A stretch of 64,000 nt of DNA from Letharia columbiana (GCF_014066305.1 NW_023501044.1:496001-560000), one strand, 5' to 3'; numbered from the stretch's first letter, positions 1 through 13,521 are shown. Translations and numbers: made by a program. The notes: generated by a model from the letters alone, not told the origin.

Positions 1-587
1 TTTCTTTAATAATAAGTATTATAGAGTTTATATAAATATTAGATAAAGATAAGATAGACGAATATAATAAGAATAGCTAGTACTAAATCTAAATCGACTA
101 AGATATTATTACTATTATTAAAAAATAGTTCTAAGTAAAATTATATATATATATAATATATATATAATATAATAATTCTATAAATATAGATTTATAGTAA
201 AAGAAGTCTCTATAGTATTAAGATATTAAGTTTAATTAAGACGTTTAATAAAGAAGTTCGTAATAATATTTAATATTAAGATAATAAAGAATATTTAAAT
301 AGCAATCTTTTTTTAATAATAACGCTAGCGTGAGATTCTTAGATAGTTCTTTAATAACTATCTTAAATAAAAATATATTTATATTAATAATATATATCTT
401 AATATAATAAATTTTCTCTATAATAAAGCTTAATAGATAATTAAATAATATAATTATTTTATTAATTTATATTTTAATAATAGTAAATATAAAGAAGTAC
501 GTATATAGTATAAATATTATCTAGAAATATATCTAATTTAATCGATATTTATATTTTATTTTATTATCTTCGCTTACTTATTATTAA
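1..587. other. AT-rich RIP-type DNA, no gene
   Basis: No open frame, RNA gene or recognisable element is visible. CpA and TpG are almost absent while CpG (tcg, gcg) persists, which is what RIP leaves behind. A TA-rich microsatellite-like stretch lies around 141-175. Probably the mutated remains of older repeats. Confidence 0.7.
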
Positions 588-1211
588 TATATATAAAAGA
601 ATAAAATAGAGTTAAGTTTAAAAATCTTAAATTTATATATATAGTTAATTATAAATTTAAAGTTACTACGCTCTTTAATTAGATCGACTAAGTTATCGCG
701 AATAAATAAATTAGCGTTCGCAATTATTAAACGTTCGTAATTATTAAAAAAATAGATATATATTATTAATATATAGAATAACTTCTTAATTTCCTATTAA
801 AATTTTAAGATTTTTTTTTAATTATAGAATGAAATATAGGCTTTTAGATAAAAAAAGAATTTTTAAATTTAGTCTTATAAATATTAAAGCGCAAGAAATT
901 TAACTATCGCTCACTAAAGTTCGTTTATCAAAGATCGCTGAACAGCCGAACAGTTCTAATTAAAAAACAGGTACACATTATTTAATTTTAGAATAACTTT
1001 TTTGTTTTCTATTAAAATTTTGATTTTTTTTTAAATTATAGAACGAATTATGGGCTTTTAAAGAAAAAAAGAATTTTTAAATTTAGTCTTATAATTATTA
1101 AAGCATAAGGAATTCAAATATCGCTTATTAAAGTTCGCTTATTAAAGATCGCTCCTCGATAGCTCTAATTAAAAAAATGATTATGAATTTAATTCATAGG
1201 CCTTTACCCGT
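588..1211 (-). repeat. B-family dispersed repeat, minus orientation
   Basis: The left edge carries the shared terminus TATATATAAAAGAATA; the right edge carries the other shared terminus, an 'attcataggcctttac' block. The interior has two tandem subunits of about 220 bp, each with a 'gaaattcaaatatcgctta'-type block, a run rich in T/A, and a closing 'aaaaaaca/gata' tract. Both ends match those of the longer A family while the interior does not. Transitions relative to other copies fit RIP. No coding capacity seen. Edges are good to about 10 bp. Confidence 0.75.
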
Positions 1212-2524
1212 TAATTTATATAATTAATTAAACTCTTTAATAATAAAGAACTTATTATTTATTACTTAATACTTTCGCTTATTATTTATCTATTTATAAA
1301 CTTAACTTAATTTATTAATATTAATAAGTTTATTATCTAATAGTTATTAATTATATTCTTTACTTTAATTTATTTATTTAACTTTATATTAAACGTCTTT
1401 CTTATACTTAATCTTATTAATAATTTCTTTAATTTTTTAAAGATTATTATTATTAATAAGATTAAGAGTTTATATAAAGATTTTCGCTATATTATTATAA
1501 TAACGAAGATAATAAAACTTAAATAACGATATATAAAAAAATTTATAAAATTTATATATTAAGAATAAAAGTAGACGATATATCTACGCTCTTATCTAAT
1601 TTATAATTTAAGATAATCTTATAAATTAATAAAATAACTTCTTATTTAAGCGTTTTTACTTTAAATTCTTAATCGCTAATATTATTAAATTGTCTATTTT
1701 ATAGCTTTAAGATTAATACGTTTTATTATAATATTTAAATTAAATCGTAATAGCGCTATAAAGACGCTTTATTATTTTATTCTTTAATACTTATAATTTT
1801 TTTATTCTATTATTTATAGCGAGTATCTTTCTCTTAATAAAGTTATTCTTAATCTTCTAATAAATTTTAAGAATAATATTATTTTAATAAAGAAATATTA
1901 ATTATTTATATAAGCGAACTCTATTATTAATAATTATTTTATTTAAATATTTTATTTATTATTAGTAAATACGTATAAGAAATATTCTAATATTCTAATT
2001 TTATTATTTAGTTTACTTATCGATTTACGAGTAAAAGATAATACTTAAATATCGCTTAATTTTAGAATAAAAATAAATAATAAATTAAAAGTTATTAATA
2101 AATATAAAGCCTCTATTATTAATAAAATTATTTAATATATTATAATAATATACTAATTTAGAATAAAATACTTTTATTAGCTAAGCGATATCGATTATAA
2201 TAAATATAAAAATATATTTTATTACTTTTATAAATTAATTTACTATGATTAGAATAATATTATAAATAATATTCTTATATTTATTTATTAATAAATCGAT
2301 AATAAAGTTTATAAAAAAATTCTTTTATAACTTAATAGCGATAAAAAGCGAGCTTAATTCGCTATATAGACGATATCGCGAAGTCTTAATTCGTTAATAA
2401 ATATTATATATCTTAATATAATTAATAACTTACTTTAAGCTTTTATTTTAATAATATCTATAAATAAATAGCTTATATATCTTTATAATATTAAAGTATC
2501 TTAATAATAAATTATTATAATATT
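1212..2524. other. AT-rich RIP-type DNA, no gene
   Basis: Multiply stopped in all frames. The only G+C left is in scattered CpG sites. It lies between two B elements in opposite orientation; I see no match to the other families listed here. Confidence 0.65.
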
Positions 2525-3127
2525 TATTAACGAGTAAAGGCCTATAAATTAAATTCATAATTTTTTTTTTTTAATCGGAGCTGTCGAGTAAATTTTAGTG
2601 AGCGATCTTTAATGAGCGATATCTGAATTTCTTATCTTTAAATATCTATAAGACTAAATTTAGTAATTCTTTTTTTATCTGAAACCCTACATTATACTTT
2701 ATAGTTTAAATAAAAAATCTAAAAATTTTAATAGAAAACAAAAAAGCTATTCTAAAATCAAATAATGTATACCTATTTTTTTTTGATCAGGGCTGTCCGG
2801 CTGTCGAGCGAACTCTGGTGAGAGATATTTGAATTCCTTGCGCTTTAATAATTATAAGACCAAATTTCAAAATTCTTAAAAATTCGAAAAGCCTAGACTG
2901 CGCTCTAAAATTAAAAATTAAAAATTTTAAAAAGTTAATAGAAAATAAAAAGGTTTTTCTATTTATTAATAATATATATCTATTTTTTTAACAATTATAA
3001 ATATTAATTTATTTACTCGCGATATTTAATTAAAAAGCGTAGATCTAATAAATTAATAATTAACTATATATATAAATTTAAGAGTTTCTAGTTTAGCTCT
3101 ATCTTATTCTATTATATATACTAATAA
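2525..3127 (+). repeat. B-family dispersed repeat, plus orientation
   Basis: Starts with the acgagtaaaggcc terminus followed by a short palindrome (ataaattaaattcat) and ends with the 'ctatcttattctattatata' terminus. Two subunits begin near 2,565 and 2,785. The second is less mutated and keeps 'gggctgtccggctgtcgagcg', a useful guide to the pre-RIP sequence. No gene. Confidence 0.8.
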
Positions 3128-4399
3128 GCTCTTCTTTTTAAAATCTTATCTCTAGAAATATAAAGACGACTATTATATCTTAATAATTTTTTAAAATTTA
3201 AAATTTATATTTAATTATATACGCGATATTTAATTACTAACTTATTTATATTAATTTAAAAAAAGTTTATTTAATTATTATAAACTTATAGATCTTTAAT
3301 TAATATTTTTATTAATCTTTAAACTACGTTATAAGTAATCTCTTATATAACTTTAAACTCTCTTTTAAAAATAATTATTTAAATATTAATAATATAAAGT
3401 ATAAGCGCTATAGTCGCTATAAGCTTTCTATCTCTTTATAACTACTTATTATTAATTTAAAATATAAATATATTTTATAGTATTAATAAAAGTTTAATAT
3501 TTAATAGCGAAATTCTCTTATAATTAAAGCGTTATAATAACGAGTTAATAAAATTTAATTTATCTATTTAATAAAAAATCTTAAAGTTATAAATAGTAAA
3601 CTTTAACGTCTAATAGATTTATCTAAAGTTTACTTTAATTTATTTTATAAAATTCTTAAAATTATTATAATTTATTAAAATTTTAATATAAAATATATTA
3701 TCTTTTAAATAGTAATATTATTATTTTATAAATACTATAATAGCGAATAGCTCTTAATTATAAATCTTATAATTTTACTTAATAAAAATTATTTTTCTAA
3801 ATTAAATCGCTATTAATTATTAATAGTTATTCTTATTTAATTATAAAAGTATAATTAATATATACTTAAAAAGTTATTAATATATTAATAAATTTAAAAG
3901 ATATAATTAAATATTTAAAATAATTATAGTAATTATAAAACGCTATTTTCTACTTATTATCTTCTTTAATTTAAATTTAATAATAAATATTATTAAGATT
4001 TAGCTTTATAAAGATTTTAAATTTATATAAATAATTTAGAATCTTTATAATTAGAAGTAATAAATATTAATTTTTAATAACTATCGCGTTTAAATTTTAA
4101 TAATTAATATAAAGATAAAGCTCTCTATTCTTTTTAAAAAAAAAAAAAATTAATATTTTAATTAAAAAAGTCGAATAGTAAATCTAATTTTTTTAAAGAA
4201 AATTCTTTAAATAACGTTATAATATCGCTAACTTTATTTAAGATAGATTATATAAAAAATTATATAACGATTTTCTATCGCTTTTAATCTTAATAATATA
4301 ATTTCTCTATTTAAGCGTAAATAAGATTTCTACTTTTTTATAATAAAAAATATTATTAAACTTTAATAACTCTTAAGAAAGTTTTAAATTATACTTATT
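3128..4399. other. AT-rich RIP-type DNA, no gene
   Basis: Nothing recognisable apart from an A run near 4,137-4,149. Dense stops in every frame. It could be an old transposon, but no diagnostic motif survives. Confidence 0.6.
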
Positions 4400-5472
4400 T
4401 TTACTAGTCGAAAAGATATAGAATATTTTATAGAATATTTCATATTAAGTAATATTATATCGTACTCGAATATAATATAAATAGAGTTAAATATTATATT
4501 ATTTTTCTAATATAAGTTCGAGATCTTAGCGAGATATTTTACGATATAATATATCTGTAATATAATACTATGAAATAATATATATATGAGATATTTCTAC
4601 TGAAATTTCTATATTTAGAAGTATAAGTAGCTATTCTAATCATCATTCTGGCCAACCATGGCTACCACTATCATCTACCATGACTGTCACTACCATGGCT
4701 GCCACTACCATAGCCGCCCCTACCATGGCCGCCCCTACCATGGCCGCCCCTACCATGGCCGCCCCTACCATGGCCGCCCCTACCATGGCCGCCCCTACCA
4801 TGGCCGCCCCTACCATGGCCGCCCCTACCATGGCCGCCCCTACCATGGCCGCCCCTACCATGACCGCCCCTATCATAACCACCTCTACCATAACTACCTC
4901 TATTATAACTACTACTATTATAGCTATTATATAATAATAAACTATTTTAATAATAAATAGTAATAGCTATAATAGTAATAGTTATAATAGTAGTAGCTAT
5001 TAGAATATTAGATATATAATATATAGAACGAATAAATTAATTCTCTAGAATCTTAGATTCTAAATATAGTATAAAATTAGATAGCTGAAAAATATAATAA
5101 CTAAGATACGCGAAGATTATATTTCGATAATAGATATAATAGTAATAGATATAATAGTAATAGATATAATAGTAGTAGTTATAATAGAAGTAGTTATAGT
5201 AAATAGCTATAATAGTAATAGCTATAGTAATAGTAACTATTATATCGAATTTATCGAATAAATATATCTAAATATAGAAATTTCAGTTAGAATATTTTAT
5301 AAATATATTATTTTATAGTATAATATTATAGATATATTATATCGTAAAATATCTCGTTAAGATCTTATATTATATTAGATATAAAATTATATAAATCTTA
5401 ATAATCTATATTATATTAGAGTATAATATAATAGATTAATATTCTATATTATACTATATCTTTTCGACTAAT
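4400..5472. mobile_element. C element, copy 1 (inverted ends, internal minisatellite)
   Basis: Bounded by inverted termini: TACTAGTCGAAAAGATATAG on the left, and on the right the reverse complement of TATTAGTCGAAAAGATATAG. The flanks share CTTATTTTT, suggesting an 8-9-bp target duplication. The outer parts are RIP-mutated, but the centre (about 4,655-4,880) is a GC-rich 15-bp minisatellite. A second copy lies at 56,253-57,303 and fragments lie near 48,495-48,600 and 54,567-54,742. There is no transposase, so this is a non-autonomous element; an 8-9-bp duplication would suit a hAT- or Mutator-like source, which is inference. Confidence 0.7.
4655..4880. repeat. 15-bp minisatellite (taccatggccgcccc)
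   Basis: About ten perfect head-to-tail copies of a 15-bp unit (around 4,711-4,862), flanked by degenerate copies such as taccatggctgccac. Because 15 is a multiple of three, several frames on both strands stay open and give pentapeptide repeats (for example MAAPT, YHGRP, MVGAA); these are not real genes. The unit keeps CpA and TpG, so this array was amplified or homogenised after the surrounding DNA was mutated, or escaped RIP. Confidence 0.95.
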
Positions 5473-6597
5473 ACTTATTTTTTAATTTACTTCGCGCTAT
5501 TATAGCGTATATAATCGCGAATATATTTAGCTTTTATTTAATAGTTTAAATAAATTTAATAAATTTTTTAATTTTTAATTTATTAGCGTTAATTTTAAAT
5601 CGCTATTACTTCGCTATTAAACTTAATAATATTTATAATTAATTTAATTTAAATATATTTAATATAATATTAAAGACTTTTTAATTAATAGCGTAGAAGA
5701 GTATATTATATTTTTTATTTTTATTTTTATTTTTTATTAATTAATAGTTTAGCTAATACGCGCTATAGTAGTATATACTTTAATCGCTTAATACTTTTAA
5801 TTACGATAAAATAGCGTTATAAGATATTAAATTTTATTAAACTATATATTTTTATAAAATTAAATTTATATATATGTTAGTATTAAGTAAAGTATTAGAA
5901 ACTTAATAATATATATAATAACTCTATATTATAGTATAAAGAGAATACTATCTATATAGAATTATTATAAGTATAAGCTTTATAGTAAGATAGAAAGATC
6001 GAAAGATCTTAATACGCTAAGCTTAATTGAATTATAATATAAGTAAGTAAGATCGTAAGGTTATTGAAACCGTGACATAAAGTAACGAGTTATCTTTATT
6101 TACTTTAAAGCTTTATTTACTTCTTTATAAAAATAAAATAAATTATCTCTATTAATTATTATTCTTATCTTATTTTTAAGATAATTATAAGATTTAATTT
6201 TTTTTATTAATACTATATTAATATTAATTATAAATAATTTATTAAGATTTAAATACTTAGATATCTAATAACTCTATTTATTATAATAAAAATAACTATC
6301 TTTCTTATAATTAGAATTAGAAAATTCAATTTTATACTTTACGCTATTATCTTAAATATATATTACTTTAATACTATTATTCAAATTAATTTAAATACTA
6401 AAATATAATTCTTTAAAAATTTATTTTTAATAAGAATTTTTAAAGATTTCGAATAGAAATCGTTATTAAAATATATATATTTTAAAATCTTTTTCTATAT
6501 AATAGTTTAGATAAGAATTTCTTATTATTATTTCGATATATTATTAATATTTAAAATTTTATTTTTAAGCTTTAATCTAAGCTTACGAAGATTATTA
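5473..6597. other. AT-rich RIP-type DNA, no gene
   Basis: No gene. A small patch at about 6,052-6,092 (around 'attgaaaccgtgacataaag') keeps CpA and TpG, unlike its surroundings, but is too short to interpret. Confidence 0.6.
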
Positions 6598-8416
6598 TCG
6601 AAAGTTTTAAATATTAGAATTAAGACTTTAAAACTCTTAATATTCTTAATAAATATCTTAAATATCTTAAATATTAATACTTTATATAGTAGCGATATTA
6701 ATATTATATATTCGAAGTATATATATATAAAGTATATAGTAGCGATATTTTTATATATATAAGAGATATATAATTACGATATTATTATATATATAGTAGC
6801 GATAATAGCGTAATATTATATATACTTACGTTAATAATAATATTATAAGAAATAGAAAATAAAAGAAGAATATAAAGTTTTTTAATATATTTTTAATCTA
6901 TATCTAATATAATAAGTAGATATCTTCTTATTAATCTCTAATTATAATATCTAATATTTAAAGTATTAATTATAATAATAAAATTAAATTATAAGTACTC
7001 GCTTTAGTCGAAGTTAAAATTATAAATAAAATCGTTATTATAATTATTAAAATATCTCGTTATATAGTTAAATATCTTTAGAATTAAGCTTATATTAGAG
7101 AATATAATCTTAATAAATTTAAAAATTTAAAGTTATTATATATTATCGATATCTTTAAATTTAAATAACTTATTATTATTATATTTAAATCTAAGAGTAC
7201 TATTCTTATCGCTATATAAAAAAATCGCTATAATTATAAAAAGACTTTATTTATAATAGTCGCGAAATAAGAAATCTTATTAATAATAGTTTTACGAGTA
7301 CTTAGATATAATAACTTTTAATTATATAAAACTATTAAAAAATCGTTCTTTATAAAGACTATAATAAAAGCTTAATATTAATTCGCTTTATAATATAAGG
7401 ATTAGATTATAGAAGATTAGAAAAGAGTAATCTAGATCGATAAAATAAGTATAGTTTTAAATTCTCGATAGGGGAAAGTACGTATCTGGCGTTAATCTAA
7501 TAAAGTCTTTATTAAATTCGTTATACGACGTCGTTTCATAGAGACTATAAAGTTTATATTTTAAGAGTATTTTTTCTATAATAAAAAAGATTTATATTAT
7601 ATTTAAAAGTCTAAAATTATTATTAAAAAGAAGAAATATATTAAAAAACTAGTTAAAATTAATAAGATTTTAAAGTCTAAGTATAAAGTAGCTTAGAAAT
7701 TTAAGATTAATATATAATATATAGAATTATATAATCTTTCTAGTAAGAAGTCTATATAGAAATTTATTATAAAGATTAGAAAAGTTATTATTAAAGAAAA
7801 GAAAGAGGGAATTAATTAATATCGCTATTAGAAGAAGATATATATTTATAATTTTCTTATATATCTTCTATTAATTAGATATATATTTTTATTTTAAAGC
7901 TTATATAATTTACTTAGAAGTATAAATATAAGCGACTTAATATAGAGATTATAGAGAATAAGACTTCGATATATATATTTAAATATTAAAAAGCGATTTA
8001 TATATTATTTAATATTATTTAAATAATTTAATATAATAACTTTTCGAATTTTAATATAATTAAGTTATATTAGAATTAGATAAAGCGATATATAACTTAA
8101 AATAATATATTTAAGAGTTAAGACTCGAAAGAAGATTAAAAAGTAATAAATCTATTATTAAAAGTATAAATTATTATAAAAGAGAATTTAGAAGTAAATA
8201 GAGCGTATATTTAAATATATTATTAAAGTTATTTATTTATAATATAATAATAAATATTAAAAGATTTATAAAGAAGAGAATAAGTAATTCTATAATTAGT
8301 ATATATATAATTATATAAAATATTATATATAAATTATAAAGCTATTTAAGAAATTTGCTAAAATGCTAGAAATGCTAAGAATATTAAGGGTTTTAATATA
8401 TATTTAGAACTTTCGA
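6598..8416 (+). mobile_element. RIP-degraded Tc1/mariner-type DNA transposon
   Basis: The ends are inverted repeats: TCGAAAGTTTTAAATATTAG at the left and, on the opposite strand at the right, TCGAAAGTTCTAAATATATA. Each end is flanked by TA, the Tc1/mariner target duplication. Its length of 1,819 bp suits a one-gene element such as Fot1-type fungal transposons. The subterminal region (about 6,680-6,800) holds iterated 'agtagcgatat' motifs. A homologous but internally deleted element sits at 37,043-37,810. Mutation is heavy, so the element is dead. Confidence 0.85.
7000..8250 (+). pseudogene. Tc1/mariner transposase relic (DDE superfamily)
   Basis: Reading the frame that contains the codon at 7,427-7,429 gives a recognisable stretch of a Tc1-like DDE transposase up to about 7,620: a relic of the 'VIW..DE' block around the second catalytic aspartate, then VLNSR, GKVRIWR, IRRRF and YNKKD, matching the order in the family. 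Stops (for example TAG at 7,433 and 7,469) are what G-to-A or C-to-T changes produce from Trp, Gln or Arg codons. The exact gene limits cannot be set because every frame is interrupted. It once cut and pasted its own element by its inverted ends; it is non-functional now. Confidence 0.75.
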
Positions 8417-8418
8417 TA

Positions 8419-9914
8419 GTAACCTTCGTAGTTAAGAAGAAATTAATTTAATACTTCTTAAAAAATAAAAATGAATAGATCTCTAATTTCTTTAAATAGA
8501 CTTTAAAAATAGATATCTTCTAATTAAAATATTATTTAATCTTTTTTTACTTTTCGTAGATAAGAAGATAGCGATTTACTAAATTCGCTATTAAATTAAA
8601 TAAAAATTACTTAAAAAATTTAAAAATTATATTTCTTAAATTATAGTTTTAATAATATTTATATTATTAAATATTAGAGTTATCTTCTAAAAATTATATA
8701 TAATAAATAATTTTTACTTAATTAATAGTAAAATATTTAGAACTTATAAAAAACTTAATTTCGATTTCGCGAAACTAGCGTAGATACTCTCTCTTACTAA
8801 TATTCTTATAAAAATATATTCTTTTAAAGTAAAGTATTTTTATTTAATTAATATATTTATCTAAAACGCGATAATAATTAATATAAATAAATCTTCGTTA
8901 ATTATAAATAATAAGCTAATATTATAAAGCTCGCGATTATAAACCTTTAATATAACTAATTTTTATTCTTATTTTAAAAAATAATTTTTAATCTTAATAA
9001 TTATAAGACGTTATTTTATAATAAAATCTTTTATTAAGAAGAAATTTTTAAACTTATTATTAACGCTATAATAACTCTCGATATTATCTTTATTTTTCAT
9101 TATATAATTTAAAGATAAACTCGATATTATAATAATAATAGACTTTTTTCTTTAAAAGATAGAGAGATTAAAATTATAAGAGTATAGTCTATTAGCGATT
9201 AACTAGTAAATATAAACTATAAAAGATTTAATATTATTATAAACTTTAATAGTATATTTAATAATAGAATTAATTTCTAAGAAATATTAAAACTTCGAGA
9301 TATACGAAGTAAATCTATATTCGCTAAATCTCTAAAAATATAAGATATATTATTAAAATTAAATTCTAAAAGAAATCTCTAATATAATATATATAATATC
9401 GACGTCTTAACGTAAATAGCGTTAAGGTCTATAATAATATTAAGTTTAATAATTTATAAGATAGATATATACGATATTAAGTTTACGCTAGTAACTCTAT
9501 AAGTAGTTCTAAGATATCTTATAATAGAAGACTCTTTAAAAGCTCTTCGAGAGCTTTTATTAAAGAAGCTCTTCTCGTAAACTCGATAAATCTTAATTTT
9601 TAATATATCTTTACGATTACTTTCTTAAACTTTAATACTTTATATACGCTATATTATTTAAAAGCGTATAATTAACTCTATAATTTTATAGCTTTACTTT
9701 TTTATAATATATTAGTTAACGATAAAGATTTAATAGAGTATAAATTTTAAAAATAAAAGTTTAATATTTAGTTTTATAAAATTTTCTCTTTAAAATATTT
9801 TATCTTATAAATATATTAAATAGTATTTTAGCTTAAAATAAAGAATTAAGATAAGTTTTAATATAAAATTAAAGAACTCGATTAATCTAATTAGCTATTA
9901 ATATTTTATTTTCT
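8419..9914. other. AT-rich RIP-type DNA, no gene
   Basis: No gene. A clear hairpin lies at 9,538-9,558 (9-bp stem aaaagctct, 3-base loop tcg). There is no T-run after it that would suggest a terminator, and its meaning is unknown. Confidence 0.6.
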
Positions 9915-11764
9915 ATAAGTAAAGATCTATAAATTAAATTTATAAAGTTAAATTCTTCTAAGTTAAATCGAATTTTAGCTCTAGCTCTAAGTTAAATCGA
10001 ACTCTAATCGCTTACTATACGTTTTTAATCTACTTTTACTATTATAAAATTAATTTAATCTATATAATATATAGATATATATATATGAAGAGAGGCGCGC
10101 TAAGATTTAATTAGAAAGGTATATCGAGTATAGAGAATTAATTTATAATAATTATCTATAAAAAATAGAGAAAGACTATATTCTTATAATAAGAAGTATC
10201 GAAATATCGAAAAGAAATAAAGATAAAATATTAATTAGTGGTATAAATCTCATATTATCTTCTATCGTAGTAAAATCTTTCGAATAATAAAATAGCTATT
10301 AGAGTAAGATATCGAATAATTTTAATTCGTTTAAATATATATTATTCGATATTTCTTTTATAGAGATTTAATTAACTATAATCGTCGTAGTAGATTCTTC
10401 TCTTATAACGTTATTATAATAATATATTATATTAATATAATAGAGATAATAGATTAAGTTATAATAGTATTCTTCGCTTACTAAGTAATAATTTAATATG
10501 AAATCGTAGAGAGTATATAACGTGGGATCTTAAAGAGCTAAGTCGTATTTTTAATAATAATAATCTTATTATCGCTTAGTTTCTCCGTAGTATTCTTCGT
10601 ATTTACCTATTATAATTTCTTTTTTTACTTCTTTTTTTATAGAGTATTAGATTAAGTAGCTAGCTAAGTAGTTAATTAAATAAATAACTAATATAATATA
10701 AGATCTTAAAGAGTTAAGCCGTATTCTTAATGATAATAATCTTATTATTACTTAATTTTTTCGTAATATTCTTTATATTTATCTATTATAGTTTCTTCTC
10801 TTACTTCTTCTTTTATAGAATATTAGATTAAGTAATTAGCTAAGTAATTAACTAAGTAAATAATTAATATAATATAGAATCTTAAAGAGCTAAGTCGTAT
10901 TCTTAATAATAATAATCTTATTATCGCTTAATTTCTCCGTAGTATTCTTCGTATTTATCTATTATAATTTCTTCTCTTACTTCTTCTCTTATAGAGTATT
11001 AAATTAAGTAGCTAGCTATATAGCTAATTAAATAAATAACTAAATAACTAGTTAACGATTTAACTAAGTAAATTATTAAGCTAATAGAGTAGATAGTATT
11101 AACTAAGCGACTAGTCGAGTATCGCTAACTTAAAAGAAGTATATAAAGAAGAACGATGGCTATAAATCCGTTTCGGGCTCTTTTTAAGCGCCTTCTAACG
11201 CGTTTATAAGTAGATAGTATATAGATAATATACGATATAGCTATTTAGTAGCCTAGAGGCGTTAGTAGAGGCTCTAAGAGGCGAGTAAAAGAAGTATATA
11301 TATCTAAAGCGTTTAGTAATATTTCCGCGAGGGGTATCGAGAATAATTATATTTATATTAATGAAATTAAGAGATTAATAGAGTAATAAAAGAATAATAA
11401 TTATATAAATAGATGAAAAGATTATTATTCGATTTCGAACGCGTTTAATATAATTTTAATATTTAAATATTAATTTAATTTATTAATAGTAGATTAAACT
11501 TTATTATTTTTATAGCGTTAGAAAGTATAAAGTAAGCTTTATAATTTTAGAAATTATAAAGTAACTATATCTATTATAAGCTAAGTATCTTAAAATATAA
11601 GATTTCTATATATAAATTTTTAATAAGAAAACGCGAGAGAGCTATTAAACTAATTTAGTCGATTTAATTAAAGAGCGTAATAACTCTAAATTAATAATTA
11701 GCTATATATATAAATTTAAGAATTTTAAGCTTAGCTCTATCTTATTCTTTTATATATATTAATA
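9915..11764 (+). mobile_element. A-family repeat, copy A1
   Basis: Starts with aagtaaagatctataaatt and ends with the 'cttattcttttatatatatt' terminus. The interior shows the family order: 'cgcttactatacgtttttaat', 'ggaaaggtatatcgag'-type block, an array of units marked by 'agagctaagtcgtattctta' (near 10,540, 10,720 and 10,890), an 'acgcgttt' block, then the terminus. Heavily RIP-mutated; no frame stays open. Confidence 0.8.
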
Positions 11765-13040
11765 TATATTAAGTATTTAAAAAATAAGCTTTTTAATAAA
11801 TATTATACTTTCGTAAATTTAAGAATTAAAAATATCTTAATTTAAATTAATTTTAATAATTCTTAAAAATAATAATAAATGCTATTTTAATTTAGAAAGT
11901 TTTTTTAAAGAGTAAATAAATATAAGAAATAGATTTTAAAGTAATTAAAAGAGATTATTTAAGAACTAATATAAAGTATAAAATAATATAAGATAATATT
12001 ATATTAATTAATTTTAACTTAATTTTAATAAATTAAAATTTATAGATAGAATAGAAGATAAATTTAGATAATCTATAAGATAAAGTAAGAAAAAGTAAAA
12101 GAAAGTAAATATAAGAAAATAATAATAGAGTAGTTAATTTTAATATAATTTTAAGAATTTTTAAATATATATTTTAAAAGTAATATTAAGTTAAGATTTT
12201 TTTCTAAAATAAAGAATTCTCGAATATAGAGTTTAGAGAATTAAAAGAAATTGATTTTACGAGTTATTTTTAAACGTAAGATAGATAAGCTTAATATTAT
12301 TTTAATTAATCTAATATCTAATAAAAAATTCTTAAAAATATAAATAAAATTAAGTTTAAGTTTAAAACTTCTTCTTTAAATTATTTAACTTTAATTTTAA
12401 TAAATTTTATTATATTTAAATATTATAGAGATAAATCTATTATAATAAATTAAAGAGTTATTATCTTATTATTAAGATTTTAAAGAATTATAAATTATAT
12501 TTAAAGCTCGAGTATTTTATATTAAATCTTTTAATAACTAATATTAACTTTAAATAAAAGAATCTTTAATATTAGATTTAGAGAATTAAAGAAATAAGAT
12601 TTTAATTTAAAAGTTTTTTAAATTAAATAGTTTATAAGACTTAAATTTAAGAGATAAAAAAATTAAAATAAAAAATAAAAAGAGTTTTATTCTATTTAAA
12701 TATCGTATTTAAAAGTATTAATAAAATATTATATACTATATAAATATATATATTATTAGAATAAAAATATCGTTAGAATAAAAATAGATTATATATATTA
12801 TAAATAAGATAAATAGTAATAAAAAGAAGACTCTATTAATTAGCTTAAGTATCTACTTATTAAAATCTTTATTAAGATATTTATTTAATAATATACTTCT
12901 ATTATAATATAATAATATATAAGTCTTTAATAGAGATATCTACTATATTAAATCTCTAGAGAGCGACTATAGTATCGTAATATTAACTACTATAAATAGA
13001 CTATAATAGTAGACGTTTTAAATAAGTAGTAGTAATAGCT
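11765..13040. other. AT-rich RIP-type DNA up to the island edge
   Basis: No gene. Composition changes abruptly around 13,030-13,060, where CpA and TpG reappear (atagtcatggtag). This is the left edge of the unmutated island. Confidence 0.65.
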
Positions 13041-13521
13041 ATGATAGTCATGGTAGTTTTATTTAGATTTTGATTTTGGTGGCGCAAAAAAAATAAAAAG
13101 TAAAAAGTGTTTGGTTCTATTCGAACACCGTAGCTGGGGGGGTATTCAGCTTTCAGTGCCTCGGCCGTACAACTAGGGCTGTTTGGGTTACGTGTTCCTT
13201 GTCGCTAGAAAAGTATCTATTGATTACTGTGTGGTCAGATAACTGCAGCAGCGTAGCTAAGGGACCCAATTAGAACTAATACCAAATATAGATGTTCTGG
13301 AAATCGTCGCAGCCTTCTTTGATTCCTACCTTAGAGCAGAACTCGCTATATCTTTCTCATTTCAATGGCAGATAGCCGCTCGGGAATACTTGTCAGTGTG
13401 TCAGGCCATCTTCTCCCTTATAATCGCCAGTTCCCTCCCCTTCCTCCGTCTTTACTATCCAAATATCCTGTATCCACATCACGTTTTAGTACATCATTAA
13501 GCCCACATCCACGCCATAATC
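13041..13521 (+). promoter_or_regulatory. 5' region of the NLR-like gene, with an upstream ORF
   Basis: Normal-composition DNA between the RIP boundary and the gene start. There is no convincing TATA box; the nearest is 'gctatatc' at about 13,345. An upstream ORF (ATG at 13,365, 60 codons, stop at 13,547) runs over the main start codon in another frame. If the transcript begins upstream of 13,365, this ORF could lower translation of the main protein; whether it is transcribed cannot be told from sequence. Confidence 0.4.

Noticed and set aside
4643..4960. Three overlapping open frames of 82-100 codons on both strands
   Set aside because: They exist only because a 15-bp minisatellite lacks stops in several frames; the pentapeptide repeats have no other protein-like context.
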